Assembly: GCA_023411575.1 (NCBI GenBank)
Contig: JAEYOP010000020.1
Location: 1-64,000 of the forward strand
Length of the DNA stretch: 64,000 nt
Reading direction: 5' to 3'
Origin: Bacillota bacterium
GTDB taxonomy: Bacteria > Bacillota > Clostridia > Acetivibrionales > DTU013
Shown here: in pieces, positions 25,253-34,146 of the stretch
How the letters are laid out: each line of letters begins with the position of its first letter
Numbering within the stretch: position 1 is the stretch's first letter
Program-made: the position numbers and the translations under genes
The notes under the pieces: generated by a model
Databases searched by the model: none
What the model saw: the letters and a program-made list of their open reading frames with translations, nothing else
Told to the model about the DNA's origin: nothing

Positions 25253-26134
25253 GTGCCGAAAGTCAAGGTTGTCAAGGATAATGCCGAAAGATGGATGCTT
25301 ACCTATGCGGATGTTATGAATCTTCTGCTGATTCTTTTTATCATCCTGTATACAATGGCGAATATTGACTCCGAGAAGTTCAAGCAGGTGGCCGCTTCCA
25401 TGAGGGAGGCTTTTGGCGACCGCGCCGCCGCGGTGGTGATCGGGGATGCCGGCGGCGCGCCTTCCATGATCACTATTGAGACGACGGCGCCCTCGTCCGT
25501 GGTTCCGTCCAATCTGGAGCAGCAGCAGATGGAGGAAGTGCAGAAAACCGTGGAGAAGCTCGTAGCCGATCTGGGGTTGGAAGGACAGGTTGATGTCGCG
25601 CTCCAGGAAAGAGGCATCTACATCTCCATCGGAGAGCAGGTGCTGTTCCGGAGCGGAAGCGCAGATATAGAGGCCAAGTCCAAAGAAAACATCGTCAAGA
25701 TCGGCAAGGAGATCCTGGCGAAAATACCCGGCAAGCAGATGAGGGTAGAGGGGCATACCGACAATGTGCCGATTAATACCACGCGCTTTCCCGACAACCA
25801 GGAGCTTTCCACTGCAAGGGCCAACGCGGTCTGGAGGATCCTGGTGAAAGATGCCGGGATCGACCCGACCCTGCTTTCCGCATCCGGCTATGGGGAATTC
25901 CGGCCGAAGGTGCCGAACGATACGGAAGAGCACCGCAAACAGAACAGAAGAGTGGATATTATTATTCTCCGGGATATTTACCATACGGCGGAGCCGGGCG
26001 GGGAGGATTCCGCCGAAAGCCAGCCGGCAAAAACCACCGGTGAAGCCGGTTCCGGAACGGAGGCCGCTGCGGCCAAAGCAGCAGGCGAAGCCGGGGCAGG
26101 GACGGATAAAACAACCGGAACAGCTGAGCACTGA
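25253..26134 (+). CDS. motB: Flagellar motor stator protein MotB
   Basis: 293 residues. The single N-terminal membrane segment contains the ion-binding aspartate (WMLTYADVMNLLLILFIILY, Asp20). The C-terminal OmpA-like peptidoglycan-binding domain has the motif MRVEGHTDNVP..ELSTARANAV. It starts with GTG 3 bases after motA. The last 45 residues are an Ala/Gly/Thr-rich tail of low complexity. The intact stator pair suggests the cell is motile or was recently so. Confidence 0.94.
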   Translation: MPKVKVVKDNAERWMLTYADVMNLLLILFIILYTMANIDSEKFKQVAASMREAFGDRAAAVVIGDAGGAPSMITIETTAPSSVVPSNLEQQQMEEVQKTVEKLVADLGLEGQVDVALQERGIYISIGEQVLFRSGSADIEAKSKENIVKIGKEILAKIPGKQMRVEGHTDNVPINTTRFPDNQELSTARANAVWRILVKDAGIDPTLLSASGYGEFRPKVPNDTEEHRKQNRRVDIIILRDIYHTAEPGGEDSAESQPAKTTGEAGSGTEAAAAKAAGEAGAGTDKTTGTAEH

Positions 26135-26176
26135 CCAGCATGCAAAAAAATGTAACGAAAAACAGAAAAAGCAAAA

Positions 26177-26206
26177 TAAAAAACGCCATTTCCCGGCGTT
26201 TTTTTT
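26177..26206. terminator. Terminator between motB and wecB
   Basis: AAAACGCC, ATTTCCC loop, GGCGTTTTTTTT. It has a T-run in one direction and an A-run in the other, so it can serve both converging genes. Confidence 0.8.
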
Positions 26207-26241
26207 GATGACTAGAGGCTTCTAACGGTGGCTTTCCCCGG

Positions 26242-27390
26242 TTACCGGAATTCTTCCGGCTTTTCTTTGCGATAGCCGAACTCGTAGAGCAGCGCCTGAA
26301 CGATTCGTTGGGAAGCAAAGCCATCTCCGTATGGATTGACGGCCTTGGCCATCTTCGCGTATTCGGCCGGTTCCTCCAACAGCTGGAAGGCCATCTCCCG
26401 GATATTTTCGCGGTCGGTTCCCGCCAGTTTGACCGTCCCGGCCTCTACGGCCTCCGGCCTTTCCGTCTCTTTCCTTAACACCAGGACAGGCTTGCCCAGG
26501 GCGGGCGCTTCTTCCTGGAGTCCGCCGGAATCCGTCATGATCATGTAGGAACGGCTCATCAGGTTGTGCATGTCCTGGACGTCCAGCGGGTCTATAAGGT
26601 GGATCCTGGGATTCGAGCCCAGGATGCGGAAGGCCGTTTCACGGACAGCAGGATTCAAATGTACGGCATAAACGATTCTTACGTCTTCCAGCTTTTCCGC
26701 GATATCCTTCAGGGAGAGACAGATTTGCTCGAGGGGTTCGCCGAGATTTTCCCGCCTGTGGGCGGTGACGGCAATCACTCTTTTGCCTTCCAGGTCAAGC
26801 TTCTTCAAGGACGGATCCTGATAGACATAATCTTTTCTTACGGTTGTTCTCAATGCGTCAAGAGCGGTATTCCCCGTAACATATATTTTCTCTATGGAAA
26901 TGCCTTCGTTCAGCAAATTGCTTTTATTGGACGCGGTCGGCGCAAAATGGTAGTCCGTCAGGGCGCAGGCCAGCTTCCGGTTCATTTCCTCAGGGTAGGG
27001 GGAATATTTGTCGAAGGTGCGCAGGCCCGCCTCAACGTGGCCTACGGGTATTTTGTGATAGAAGGCGGCAAGGGCTGATACAAAGCAGGTGGTCGTGTCG
27101 CCGTGAACAAGCACGATGTCGGGGCGTTCCTCGTCCAATACGCCGGAAAGGCCCTCCAACGCCCGTGTTGTGATCTGTTCCAGCGTTTGCCGGTCCTGCA
27201 TGATATTCAGATCGTGCTTCGGTTCTATCTTAAAAATATCCAGCACCTGATCCAGCATCTGCCGGTGCTGTGCGGTAACGCATACAATCGGCTCGATTTC
27301 TGGATATTTTTCCAACTCCTTTACAAGAGGAGCCATTTTTACGGCATCCGGCCTTGTACCGAAAACGACCATTGCTTTTAATTGTTTCAT
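26242..27390 (-). CDS. wecB: UDP-N-acetylglucosamine 2-epimerase (non-hydrolysing)
   Basis: 382 residues. The N-terminus is KAMVVFGTRPDAVKMAPLVK. Further family motifs are VLVHGDTTTCF, GHVEAGLRT, PEEMNRKL, ALGKPVLVLRKETERPE and an intact active-site region. It converts UDP-GlcNAc to UDP-ManNAc for wall or capsule polymers. It overlaps the upstream WecA/TagO gene by 4 bases, indicating one transcript. In Bacillus subtilis the equivalent gene (mnaA) also lies next to the atp operon. Confidence 0.95.
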   Translation of the reverse strand: MKQLKAMVVFGTRPDAVKMAPLVKELEKYPEIEPIVCVTAQHRQMLDQVLDIFKIEPKHDLNIMQDRQTLEQITTRALEGLSGVLDEERPDIVLVHGDTTTCFVSALAAFYHKIPVGHVEAGLRTFDKYSPYPEEMNRKLACALTDYHFAPTASNKSNLLNEGISIEKIYVTGNTALDALRTTVRKDYVYQDPSLKKLDLEGKRVIAVTAHRRENLGEPLEQICLSLKDIAEKLEDVRIVYAVHLNPAVRETAFRILGSNPRIHLIDPLDVQDMHNLMSRSYMIMTDSGGLQEEAPALGKPVLVLRKETERPEAVEAGTVKLAGTDRENIREMAFQLLEEPAEYAKMAKAVNPYGDGFASQRIVQALLYEFGYRKEKPEEFR

Positions 27391-28658
27391 TTTGTCACTC
27401 CGTTATTTGAATTTTCAGCGGTGGCATTGCCGTGCTCCGCAGATGCCTGCAGGTTTCCGATTTTTGCAGCCGCTTCCATGGAAACGGTCGCCACGGGAGC
27501 CTCCGCCGCAGATACTGCAGGGACTACAGGTATTGCAGGCACGGCCGGAATCTCCGCCTTTTCTCCGGTGTCGGCGGGTTCTTCTGTCGCTTCCGCGCTG
27601 CCGTTGATATCGCTCATGTAGCGCGCGCCTCCGACGACGAAGACCGCCACGGCCAGTAGAAGGATAATGGCGCTGATGGCGCCTCTGTCCGCCAGCACAA
27701 TCGCGCACAGACCCAGGGCGCCGCTTGCGACGTACATGGTCACTACGGACTGCCGCTGGCTCATGCCCATATCGATCAGCCGGTGGTGCAGGTGGCCCCT
27801 ATCGGCCTGCATAATGGGCTTGCCGGTGACCAGCCTTCTAATGATTGCGAAAAGCGTATCATAAAGGGGCAATCCCAGCACCAGTAAAGGAATTGCTATA
27901 GAGATGGCGGCATAGGACTTCAGCGTACCCTGGATGGATATGACGCCAAGGGTGAATCCCAGGAAGGCGGAGCCCGTTTCGCCCATGAAAATCTTCGCGG
28001 GGTTGAAGTTGAACGGCAGAAAGCCGAGGGTGGAGCCGGCCAAAGCGGCCGTGACCACCGCGGTGTATACGGCGAGGGTGTCCCCGATGAGCATGGATAC
28101 AAAGAACAGGGAAAGGGACGAAATGGAGGCCACCCCTGCGGCAAGGCCGTCCAGGCCGTCGATCAGGTTGATTGCGTTCGTGATTCCCACGATCCAGAGG
28201 ACCGTAAGCGGATAGGCGAAATAGGGGCTGAGCTCCGTATAGCCGGAGGGCACAAACGGATTTGTAAGCACAGATATTTTTGTGCCGGAAATCAGTACGA
28301 CGGAGATTGCGGCCGCCAGTTGGAAGGCCAGCTTCGTTTTCGAGCCCAGCGCTTTTGTATCGTCCAATATGCCCAGCGCCATAATGAAGAGCATTCCGAT
28401 CAACAGCCCGAAAAATTCCCTGCCCGGCGTAATGAGGTTCGTGGAAGTAAAGAGGTTGAAAAGAAGCGCAACAAGAAAGCCGGCGATGATAGCCGCGCCG
28501 CCCATCAATGCGATGGGCTTCTTGTGCATCCTGCGTTCATCCTTCGGCACATCGACGGCGCCTAACTTGAAAGCCAGCTTTTTAACGATCGGCGTTGAGG
28601 AAAATGCGATTATGAAGGCGAGTACAAATGTAATCAGATACTCGTACATATATGACAA
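27387..28658 (-). CDS. tagO: Undecaprenyl-phosphate GlcNAc-1-phosphate transferase (WecA/TagO-like)
   Basis: A polytopic MraY-family enzyme (about 423 residues, 10-11 membrane segments) that attaches GlcNAc-1-P to undecaprenyl phosphate, the first step in wall teichoic or secondary polymer synthesis. Motifs include NAINLIDGLDGLAAGVA, GETGSAFLGFTLG and DRGHLHHRLIDMGM. The TTG at 28658 is preferred because GAGGTG lies 6 bases upstream; ATG 28649 is an alternative. The C-terminal 70 residues are a Pro/Ala/Val-rich hydrophilic tail that is unusual for the family. Confidence 0.9.
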   Translation of the reverse strand: MSYMYEYLITFVLAFIIAFSSTPIVKKLAFKLGAVDVPKDERRMHKKPIALMGGAAIIAGFLVALLFNLFTSTNLITPGREFFGLLIGMLFIMALGILDDTKALGSKTKLAFQLAAAISVVLISGTKISVLTNPFVPSGYTELSPYFAYPLTVLWIVGITNAINLIDGLDGLAAGVASISSLSLFFVSMLIGDTLAVYTAVVTAALAGSTLGFLPFNFNPAKIFMGETGSAFLGFTLGVISIQGTLKSYAAISIAIPLLVLGLPLYDTLFAIIRRLVTGKPIMQADRGHLHHRLIDMGMSQRQSVVTMYVASGALGLCAIVLADRGAISAIILLLAVAVFVVGGARYMSDINGSAEATEEPADTGEKAEIPAVPAIPVVPAVSAAEAPVATVSMEAAAKIGNLQASAEHGNATAENSNNGVTK

Positions 28659-28675
28659 AACGGACACCTCGTGAA

Positions 28676-29113
28676 TCAAATTTTAACAACTCTTATGCCG
28701 GCTTCCTTCAGCAACTCCATTGCCAGCTCGTCCGGATACTCTCCCGCAAAGACGATCTTTTTCAAACCGGCGTTGATGGCCATCTTTGCACACAACACGC
28801 AGGGCTGATGAGTCACATACAGGGTGCCGTCCTTGACGCTGGTACCCGAATAGGCCGCCTGAACCAGGGCGTTCTGTTCGGCGTGTATTCCCCTGCAAAG
28901 CTCGTGGCGCTGCCCGGAGGGAACGCCGAGCTCATCCCGCAGGCACCCGAGTTCGGTACAGTGTTTGCAGCCCATGGGCGCACCGTTGTAGCCGGTTGCC
29001 AGTATGCGCTTGTCCTTGACGATAAGTGCGCCGACCTGACGCCTCACGCAGGTGGATCTGGATTTGATGAGCTCAACGATTTCCATGAAATACTCATCCC
29101 ATGACGGTCTCAT
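28676..29113 (-). CDS. dCMP deaminase family protein (ComEB-like)
   Basis: A zinc-dependent deaminase of about 145 residues with the catalytic motif GIHAEQNALVQAA and the zinc ligands in THQPCVLCAKM. The extra zinc site of dCMP deaminases is suggested by NGAPMGCKHCTELGC. It converts dCMP to dUMP for thymidylate supply. The ATG at 29113 has a long G-run upstream. It sits between upp and tagO in a co-directional cluster. Confidence 0.88.
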   Translation of the reverse strand: MRPSWDEYFMEIVELIKSRSTCVRRQVGALIVKDKRILATGYNGAPMGCKHCTELGCLRDELGVPSGQRHELCRGIHAEQNALVQAAYSGTSVKDGTLYVTHQPCVLCAKMAINAGLKKIVFAGEYPDELAMELLKEAGIRVVKI

Positions 29114-29242
29114 CACGCACCCCCCCAAACTGTCGATTTTCCGCCGCGTATCCTTTATACGGTTCCACAGCGGAAACCTCTGCCGTTTCCGGCTTCAGCG
29201 CCTGCCGGAAGTTTCCGCTGCAGCATTAGACCGATCCTGTTG

Positions 29243-29872
29243 CTATTTGGTTCCGAAAAGCCTGTCTCCAGCGTCGCCAAGTCCCGGCACGATATATCCG
29301 TGGTCGTTCAGGGTTTCATCCACCGCGGCGCAGTAGATCTCGACATCGGGGTGATCCTTGTTGATCCTGGCAATTCCCTGCTTGGAAGCAATCAGGCACA
29401 TCAGCTTGATGCTAGCGACGCCCCGCTCCTTTATGAAGCCGATCGCCGCTGATGCGGAGCCGCCCGTTGCAAGCATCGGGTCAAGGACGACGATCTCCCG
29501 TTCCTCCGCGTCCATGGGCAGCTTGCAGTAGTACTCTACCGGCTCCAGGGTTTCGGGATCGCGGTACAGGCCGATGTGGCCCACCTTTGCCATCGGCAGC
29601 AGGTTCAGCATTCCGTCCACCATTCCGAGGCCGGCCCGGAGAATCGGGACGATGCCGAGCTTTTTGCCCGAAATGATTTTGGTTTTTGCCACCGCTACAG
29701 GGGTTTCTATCTCAACTTCCTTCAACGGCATGCTTCTTGTCACTTCATATCCCATCAGCATGGCTATTTCCGCGACCAGCTCCCTGAATTCCTTCGTACT
29801 GGTATTCTTGTCCCTTAATAACGAAATTTTGTGCTGTATCAGCGGGTGGTCAAATACGAAAACCTTATCCAT
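29243..29872 (-). CDS. upp: Uracil phosphoribosyltransferase
   Basis: 209 residues. Uracil salvage enzyme: uracil + PRPP to UMP. The PRPP-binding loop VVLDPMLATGGSASAAI and the C-terminal uracil-binding region GYIVPGLGDAGDRLFGTK are complete. GGAGGCACATTGT lies before the ATG. Its place next to rpiB matches other Bacillota. Confidence 0.96.
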   Translation of the reverse strand: MDKVFVFDHPLIQHKISLLRDKNTSTKEFRELVAEIAMLMGYEVTRSMPLKEVEIETPVAVAKTKIISGKKLGIVPILRAGLGMVDGMLNLLPMAKVGHIGLYRDPETLEPVEYYCKLPMDAEEREIVVLDPMLATGGSASAAIGFIKERGVASIKLMCLIASKQGIARINKDHPDVEIYCAAVDETLNDHGYIVPGLGDAGDRLFGTK

Positions 29873-29892
29873 ACAATGTGCCTCCTGTAAAT

Positions 29893-30345
29893 TTATTTAG
29901 CGGTATATTTTTGTTCGATGCCGGCAAACTTGTCCACTCTTCTTTGATGGCGTCCGCCCAAAAATGAAGCGCCCAGCCACGTGTCGACGATATCGACCGC
30001 TACGCCGGCGCCTACGACTCTTCCGCCCAGTGCCAGAACATTTGCGTCGTTGTGTTCGCGGCTCATCCTTGCCATGTAGCTGTCCGTGCAAAGCGCCGCC
30101 CTTATGCCGGGTACCTTGTTTGCCGATATTGAAATTCCGATCCCGGTGCCGCAAACGATGATCCCCCTGTCGTGGGTACCTCGCGCCACCGCTTCGGCCA
30201 CAAGCACGCCGAAATCGTTGTAATCGACGGAGGTGATACCGTCACAGGTTCCCAGGTCTTCGAATTCCACGCCCTTTTCTTTCAAATGCCTTACGATTTC
30301 CATTTTTAGTTCATATCCTGCGTGGTCACTTGCTATGGCTATCAT
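29893..30345 (-). CDS. rpiB: Ribose 5-phosphate isomerase B
   Basis: A protein of about 150 residues. The N-terminus is MIAIASDHAGYELKMEIVRH, and the active-site cysteine and threonine lie in IIVCGTGIGISISANKVPGI. REHNDANVLALGGR is also conserved. It interconverts ribose 5-phosphate and ribulose 5-phosphate. The ATG at 30345 is chosen by homology; a TTG six codons upstream is also open. Confidence 0.94.
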   Translation of the reverse strand: MIAIASDHAGYELKMEIVRHLKEKGVEFEDLGTCDGITSVDYNDFGVLVAEAVARGTHDRGIIVCGTGIGISISANKVPGIRAALCTDSYMARMSREHNDANVLALGGRVVGAGVAVDIVDTWLGASFLGGRHQRRVDKFAGIEQKYTAK

Positions 30346-30418
30346 TTTTATTCCGTCCTCCAATTAAATATTATTTTATAGTATTGAAATAACAAAGTCA
30401 AAGCCGTATCGAATTTTT

Positions 30419-30919
30419 TTAAGGGTCATCCCTAAGCTTTTCGACAAGCTGCTCCACCGCCTGTCCGATCTCCAGGGCGCAGAGCTTGTAAGCCCAGAGG
30501 GAGCCGCCGTAAGGATCGGCGACGTCCGGCGTCATTGTGGCAGTTGTGCCGCTTTCGGATTCTCCCGCCTTGCCGTACGCATATTCCTTCAGCGTATATA
30601 CCTTGTCGTGCGCGCCCGGAAACATGGAAAGGATATAATGCTTGTGGCTCAGCGTCATGGTCAGGATCAGAAAGGCCTCGTCCACCTCGGCCCGGCTCAG
30701 GATGTGGGCGCGGTGGCTTGAAATGTCCAGGGACCAGGGATCCTTCATGGCCAGTACGGCATTTTCGCTGGGGGGAGCGTCCTTTGAAACGGCCAGGCCG
30801 GCCGAATCCGCAACATACCCGAACTCCGGCGGCTCCAGGCAGGCGAAGCCGTTGAAGAAGGCCTTTGCCATCGGACTTCTGCAGGTATTGCCCGTGCAAA
30901 CAAAAAGGATCTTTTTCAT
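30419..30919 (-). CDS. ywlE: Low-molecular-weight protein (arginine) phosphatase, YwlE-like
   Basis: About 166 residues. The P-loop is CTGNTCRSPMAKA. Thr after the Asn is the residue that directs YwlE enzymes to phosphoarginine rather than phosphotyrosine. The acid is in DVADPYGGSLWAY. The start is the ATG at 30919 (GGAG upstream); nine further upstream codons are open but read into the palindromic repeat and are not likely translated. No McsB kinase is seen in the window. Confidence 0.88.
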   Translation of the reverse strand: MKKILFVCTGNTCRSPMAKAFFNGFACLEPPEFGYVADSAGLAVSKDAPPSENAVLAMKDPWSLDISSHRAHILSRAEVDEAFLILTMTLSHKHYILSMFPGAHDKVYTLKEYAYGKAGESESGTTATMTPDVADPYGGSLWAYKLCALEIGQAVEQLVEKLRDDP

Positions 30920-30930
30920 GGCTGCTCCAT

Positions 30931-31092
30931 AGAACCTGTTTCGCATCTGTTGGCACCTGATCTTTTGGCGGATTTTCCGTCATACTGCGTTAAATTTTCT
31001 TGGAATAAACCGATTATTCCTGCGAAAATTTGCCTTGTCTGACGAAAAATCCGCTCAAAATCTCAGGCGCCCCCAGATACGAAACAGGTTCT
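30931..31092. repeat. MITE-like palindromic repeat, copy 2 (complete)
   Basis: 162 bases bounded by AGAACCTGTTTCGCATCTG and its inverse CAGATACGAAACAGGTTCT. The two halves are complementary along most of the length. It fills the space between tsaC and ywlE almost exactly: its last base is the first of the tsaC stop codon and its other end is 11 bases before the ywlE ATG. It would be transcribed as a long hairpin. No clear target-site duplication is visible and no ORF lies inside. Confidence 0.88.
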
Positions 31093-32168
31093 TACAACTT
31101 TATAGTATTACCGCCTGAGGCCTTCATCAAACGGTTCGTCACCGCCAGGCCGATGCCGCCGCTTTCGGGGGCTTCGGCCAGGATGACCTCGACGCCCTTT
31201 TCGTCAAATTCCCGGAGACACCGGAAAAGGTTGGACGCCAGGGTTTCGGGATGCTCTCTGCTTCCCAGAGATAAAATTTTACAGGAGATGTGAAGGAACG
31301 GCTCATACAGGGCCGTGGTCTCATCCGTCGCCAGTATGCCTACGGCGATTCCCTCATTAATATGAAGGGCCGCCCGCTTGCCGATTTCCGCCGCCACGCG
31401 TTCGGCGCCGCCCTGGACGAGCAGCATTGCTGCCTTCGGCGCATAATGGCGATATTTCATTCCCGGGGATCTCGGCGGGGCGGAGGTGGTATGGCCGGAG
31501 GCGATAGCCGGGTCGATCCCCACGTCGCCCAGAAGTTCCCGGAGCCTTTCAAGGGTCACGCCGCCGGGCCGCAGGATAACGGGCGGGTCCGAGGTGATGT
31601 CGAGCACGGTGGATTCCAATCCAACCATGGCGTTTCCGCCGTCGATGATCGCATCCACCTTGCCGGAAAGATCCTCGATCACATGCTTTGCAAGGGTGGG
31701 GCTCGGCCGGCCGGAGCTGTTGGCGCTGGGAGCCGCCACCGGCACGCCGGCTTTCCGGATCAATTCCAGCGCAATGGGGTGGGAGGGCATACGGACCGCT
31801 ACCGTATCGAGGCCGGCGGTTATCACGGGGGGAATCCGGTCCGACTTCGGGAATACGAGGGTGAGGGGGCCGGGCCAGAATGCCCGCATCAAAGCCGGCG
31901 CAACGCCGGGAATTGAAGAAACCAGCTGCTGCAAGGCATCGGTTTCCGAGATATGCACAATAAGCGGGTTGTCGGACGGCCGCCCTTTTGCCCTGTAAAT
32001 GGCCTGGACGGCTTTCTCGTCGAGGGCGTTTGCGCCGAGCCCATATACCGTTTCCGTCGGGAAGGCGACCAGGCCTCCCGCCCTTAAAATTACCGCGGCG
32101 GGCTCCAACTGCTTGTCCCAGTCCAGGATGGCCCTGTCTATCTTAATAATCTGCGTTTCCAAATGCAT
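31092..32168 (-). CDS. tsaC: L-threonylcarbamoyladenylate synthase (Sua5 type)
   Basis: 358 residues. The N-terminal YrdC domain (GGLVAFPTETVYGLGANA, YRAKGRPSDNPLIVHI, PSHPIALELIRKAGVPVAAP) makes threonylcarbamoyl-AMP for the t6A modification of tRNA. The C-terminal Sua5 domain (about 240-358, after the linker PPRSPGMKYRHYAPKA) is present. The stop codon overlaps the palindromic repeat by one base. In B. subtilis the same gene (ywlC) lies near ywlE. Confidence 0.95.
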   Translation of the reverse strand: MHLETQIIKIDRAILDWDKQLEPAAVILRAGGLVAFPTETVYGLGANALDEKAVQAIYRAKGRPSDNPLIVHISETDALQQLVSSIPGVAPALMRAFWPGPLTLVFPKSDRIPPVITAGLDTVAVRMPSHPIALELIRKAGVPVAAPSANSSGRPSPTLAKHVIEDLSGKVDAIIDGGNAMVGLESTVLDITSDPPVILRPGGVTLERLRELLGDVGIDPAIASGHTTSAPPRSPGMKYRHYAPKAAMLLVQGGAERVAAEIGKRAALHINEGIAVGILATDETTALYEPFLHISCKILSLGSREHPETLASNLFRCLREFDEKGVEVILAEAPESGGIGLAVTNRLMKASGGNTIKL

Positions 32169-32202
32169 TGCCTCAAATCTTCAGGGCTCGTTAAAGCCGC
32201 CC

Positions 32203-32940
32203 TTAATTATATATTGACACTATTATACCACATAATATTCCCAATACATTCCCCAATGAAGAGATCCTTCCAAGATACAGCCTTTTTGATTCGGGGACCA
32301 GCTCGCCGTAAATGATGTAGAGCATGGCGCCTCCCGCGAAACCCAGGCATGAGGCGGTCAGCAGCTTCGACATTTCGCCGAGGGCGGCTCCGAGAAGCGC
32401 GCCGAACCCCATGGGCACGCCGGAAAGAACCGTGTAAAAAAAGGCCTTGGCTTTTGAAAATCCGCCAGCCCTCATTGGCACGGCCATTGCAATTCCCTCG
32501 GGAATATCGTGGATGACGATGACGGCCGTTATGGTAAATCCGAGGCTCAAGGAGGCCTCAAACCCGGAACCCACGGCAAAGCCTTCGGGGAAATTGTGCA
32601 GCGCGATCGCTATGGCCATCAGCACGCCGGCCCTCAGAAGGCCCGAATTGCCTCCGCCCTTCATCAGGCTCGAATGCTTGAGGATATTTTCGATGGCAAC
32701 CACAACAAAAATACCGGATAACACGCCTGCAAAGGTATAGAGCGTCCCTCCCAGGGCAAAGGCCTCCGGAAGGAGTTCAAAGCAGACAACGGCGGTCATC
32801 AGCCCGGCGGAAAACTCCAGGATGGTGCTCAGGACCCGGTTGCTGATTTTGGTGACGAAAAAGGCCGAAAGCCCTCCCAGTCCGGTGCCGGCAAGACCGG
32901 AAACCAGACCGAGAAGGGTTATTTTCAATAAATGTTCCAC
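32203..32940 (-). CDS. ZIP-family metal transporter
   Basis: 245 residues, about eight membrane segments. TM4 and TM5 carry the metal-binding motifs ALHNFPEGFAVGSGFE and VIHDIPEGIAMAVP. ZIP proteins import zinc, iron or manganese; the exact metal cannot be told. GTG start with GGGAG upstream. It lies between prfA and tsaC. Confidence 0.9.
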   Translation of the reverse strand: MEHLLKITLLGLVSGLAGTGLGGLSAFFVTKISNRVLSTILEFSAGLMTAVVCFELLPEAFALGGTLYTFAGVLSGIFVVVAIENILKHSSLMKGGGNSGLLRAGVLMAIAIALHNFPEGFAVGSGFEASLSLGFTITAVIVIHDIPEGIAMAVPMRAGGFSKAKAFFYTVLSGVPMGFGALLGAALGEMSKLLTASCLGFAGGAMLYIIYGELVPESKRLYLGRISSLGNVLGILCGIIVSIYN

Positions 32941-33066
32941 TCCCGCGCCTCGAAATCATTTGGAATATCCCTATCATTCTATTCGGGGCAGGCCGGGTTT
33001 ATCCGTTTCGTTTTAAAAAGACCGGATGAACCTTCTTCCGAAGTCCGCCGGCCTTTTCCTTTTGCC

Positions 33067-34146
33067 TTAATCCTCTTCGTAGGACGCGCTTCCGAGCTTT
33101 TCCGACTGATCCGCCGTGATGAGCGCATCCAGGATGTCGTCCAGGTCGCCGTCCATAATTTCTTCAATCTTGTAGAGCGTCAGCCCGATCCGGTGATCGG
33201 ATACCCGGCCCTGGGGGAAGTTGTAGGTGCGGATGCGCTCGCTCCGGTCGCCGGTTCCAACCTGGCTCTTCCGGGCCTGGGCGATCTCGGAATTCTGCTG
33301 TTCCTGTGCCTGCTCGTACAGCTTGGAACGCAGGATCTTCATGGCCTTGTCCTTGTTCTTGTGCTGGGACCGCTGATCCTGGCAGGTTACAACGATGCCG
33401 GAGGGCAGGTGGGTGATCCTTATGGCCGAGTCAGTCTTGTTGATATGCTGTCCGCCCGCTCCCGACGCACGATACGTATCGATCTGCAGATCGTTGGGGT
33501 TGACATCGACATCGACCTCGTCCACTTCGGGGAGCACCGCAACCGTAACGGTAGAGGTGTGAATCCTGCCGCTGGACTCTGTTGAAGGTACGCGCTGCAC
33601 CCTGTGCACGCCGCTTTCGTACTTGAGCCTGCTGTACGCGCCCCGGGCTTCTATGGAGAACACGACTTCCTTTATGCCGCCGATTTCCGTTTCATTTATA
33701 TCGAGGATTTCAGACTTCCAGCGGTGGCGCTCGCCGTAGCGGGTGTACATCCGGAACAGGTCGCCCGCGAACAGCGCGGCTTCTTCGCCTCCCGCCCCTC
33801 CACGGATTTCCACAATAACGCTGCGGTTATCGTTGGGATCCTTCGGTACAAGCAGCAGCTTCAGCTCGCCTTCTACCTGCGTCAGCTTCTCCCTGGCCTC
33901 GTCGAATTCCGCCTGAACGAGTTCGCGGAAATCCTTGTCCAGGGTTCCGTCCAGCAGCTCCCTGGCTTCGGCGATGTCCGCCTTGATCTTTTTGTATTCA
34001 CGGTATTTTGCGACGATTTCCCCAAGCTCCGAAAACTCCTTCATCAGCTTGCGGTATTCGTCCTGGTCTGCGATTACCTGCGGATCGCTCAGCTTGAGGT
34101 TGATTTCCTCATACCGGTTGTCCGCCACGTCCAGCTTGTCAAACAT
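33067..34146 (-). CDS. prfA: Peptide chain release factor 1
   Basis: About 359 residues. The GGQ motif is in ASGAGGQHINKTDSAIRI. The stop-codon recognition region around RVPSTESSGRIHTS (the PxT-type motif for UAG and UAA) identifies RF1. The ATG at 34146 has GAGGTG 6 bases upstream; an in-frame extension of four codons is ignored. prmC, which methylates the GGQ glutamine, is not next to it, as it usually is in Bacillota. Confidence 0.96.
   Translation of the reverse strand: MFDKLDVADNRYEEINLKLSDPQVIADQDEYRKLMKEFSELGEIVAKYREYKKIKADIAEARELLDGTLDKDFRELVQAEFDEAREKLTQVEGELKLLLVPKDPNDNRSVIVEIRGGAGGEEAALFAGDLFRMYTRYGERHRWKSEILDINETEIGGIKEVVFSIEARGAYSRLKYESGVHRVQRVPSTESSGRIHTSTVTVAVLPEVDEVDVDVNPNDLQIDTYRASGAGGQHINKTDSAIRITHLPSGIVVTCQDQRSQHKNKDKAMKILRSKLYEQAQEQQNSEIAQARKSQVGTGDRSERIRTYNFPQGRVSDHRIGLTLYKIEEIMDGDLDDILDALITADQSEKLGSASYEED

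Noticed and set aside
24464..26131. 555-codon open frame opposite motAB
   Set aside because: Antisense to two complete motor genes with intact motifs.
30920..30946. Nine extra N-terminal codons of ywlE
   Set aside because: They derive from the palindromic repeat. The conserved N-terminus MKKILFVCTGNTCRS begins at 30919 with its own ribosome site.
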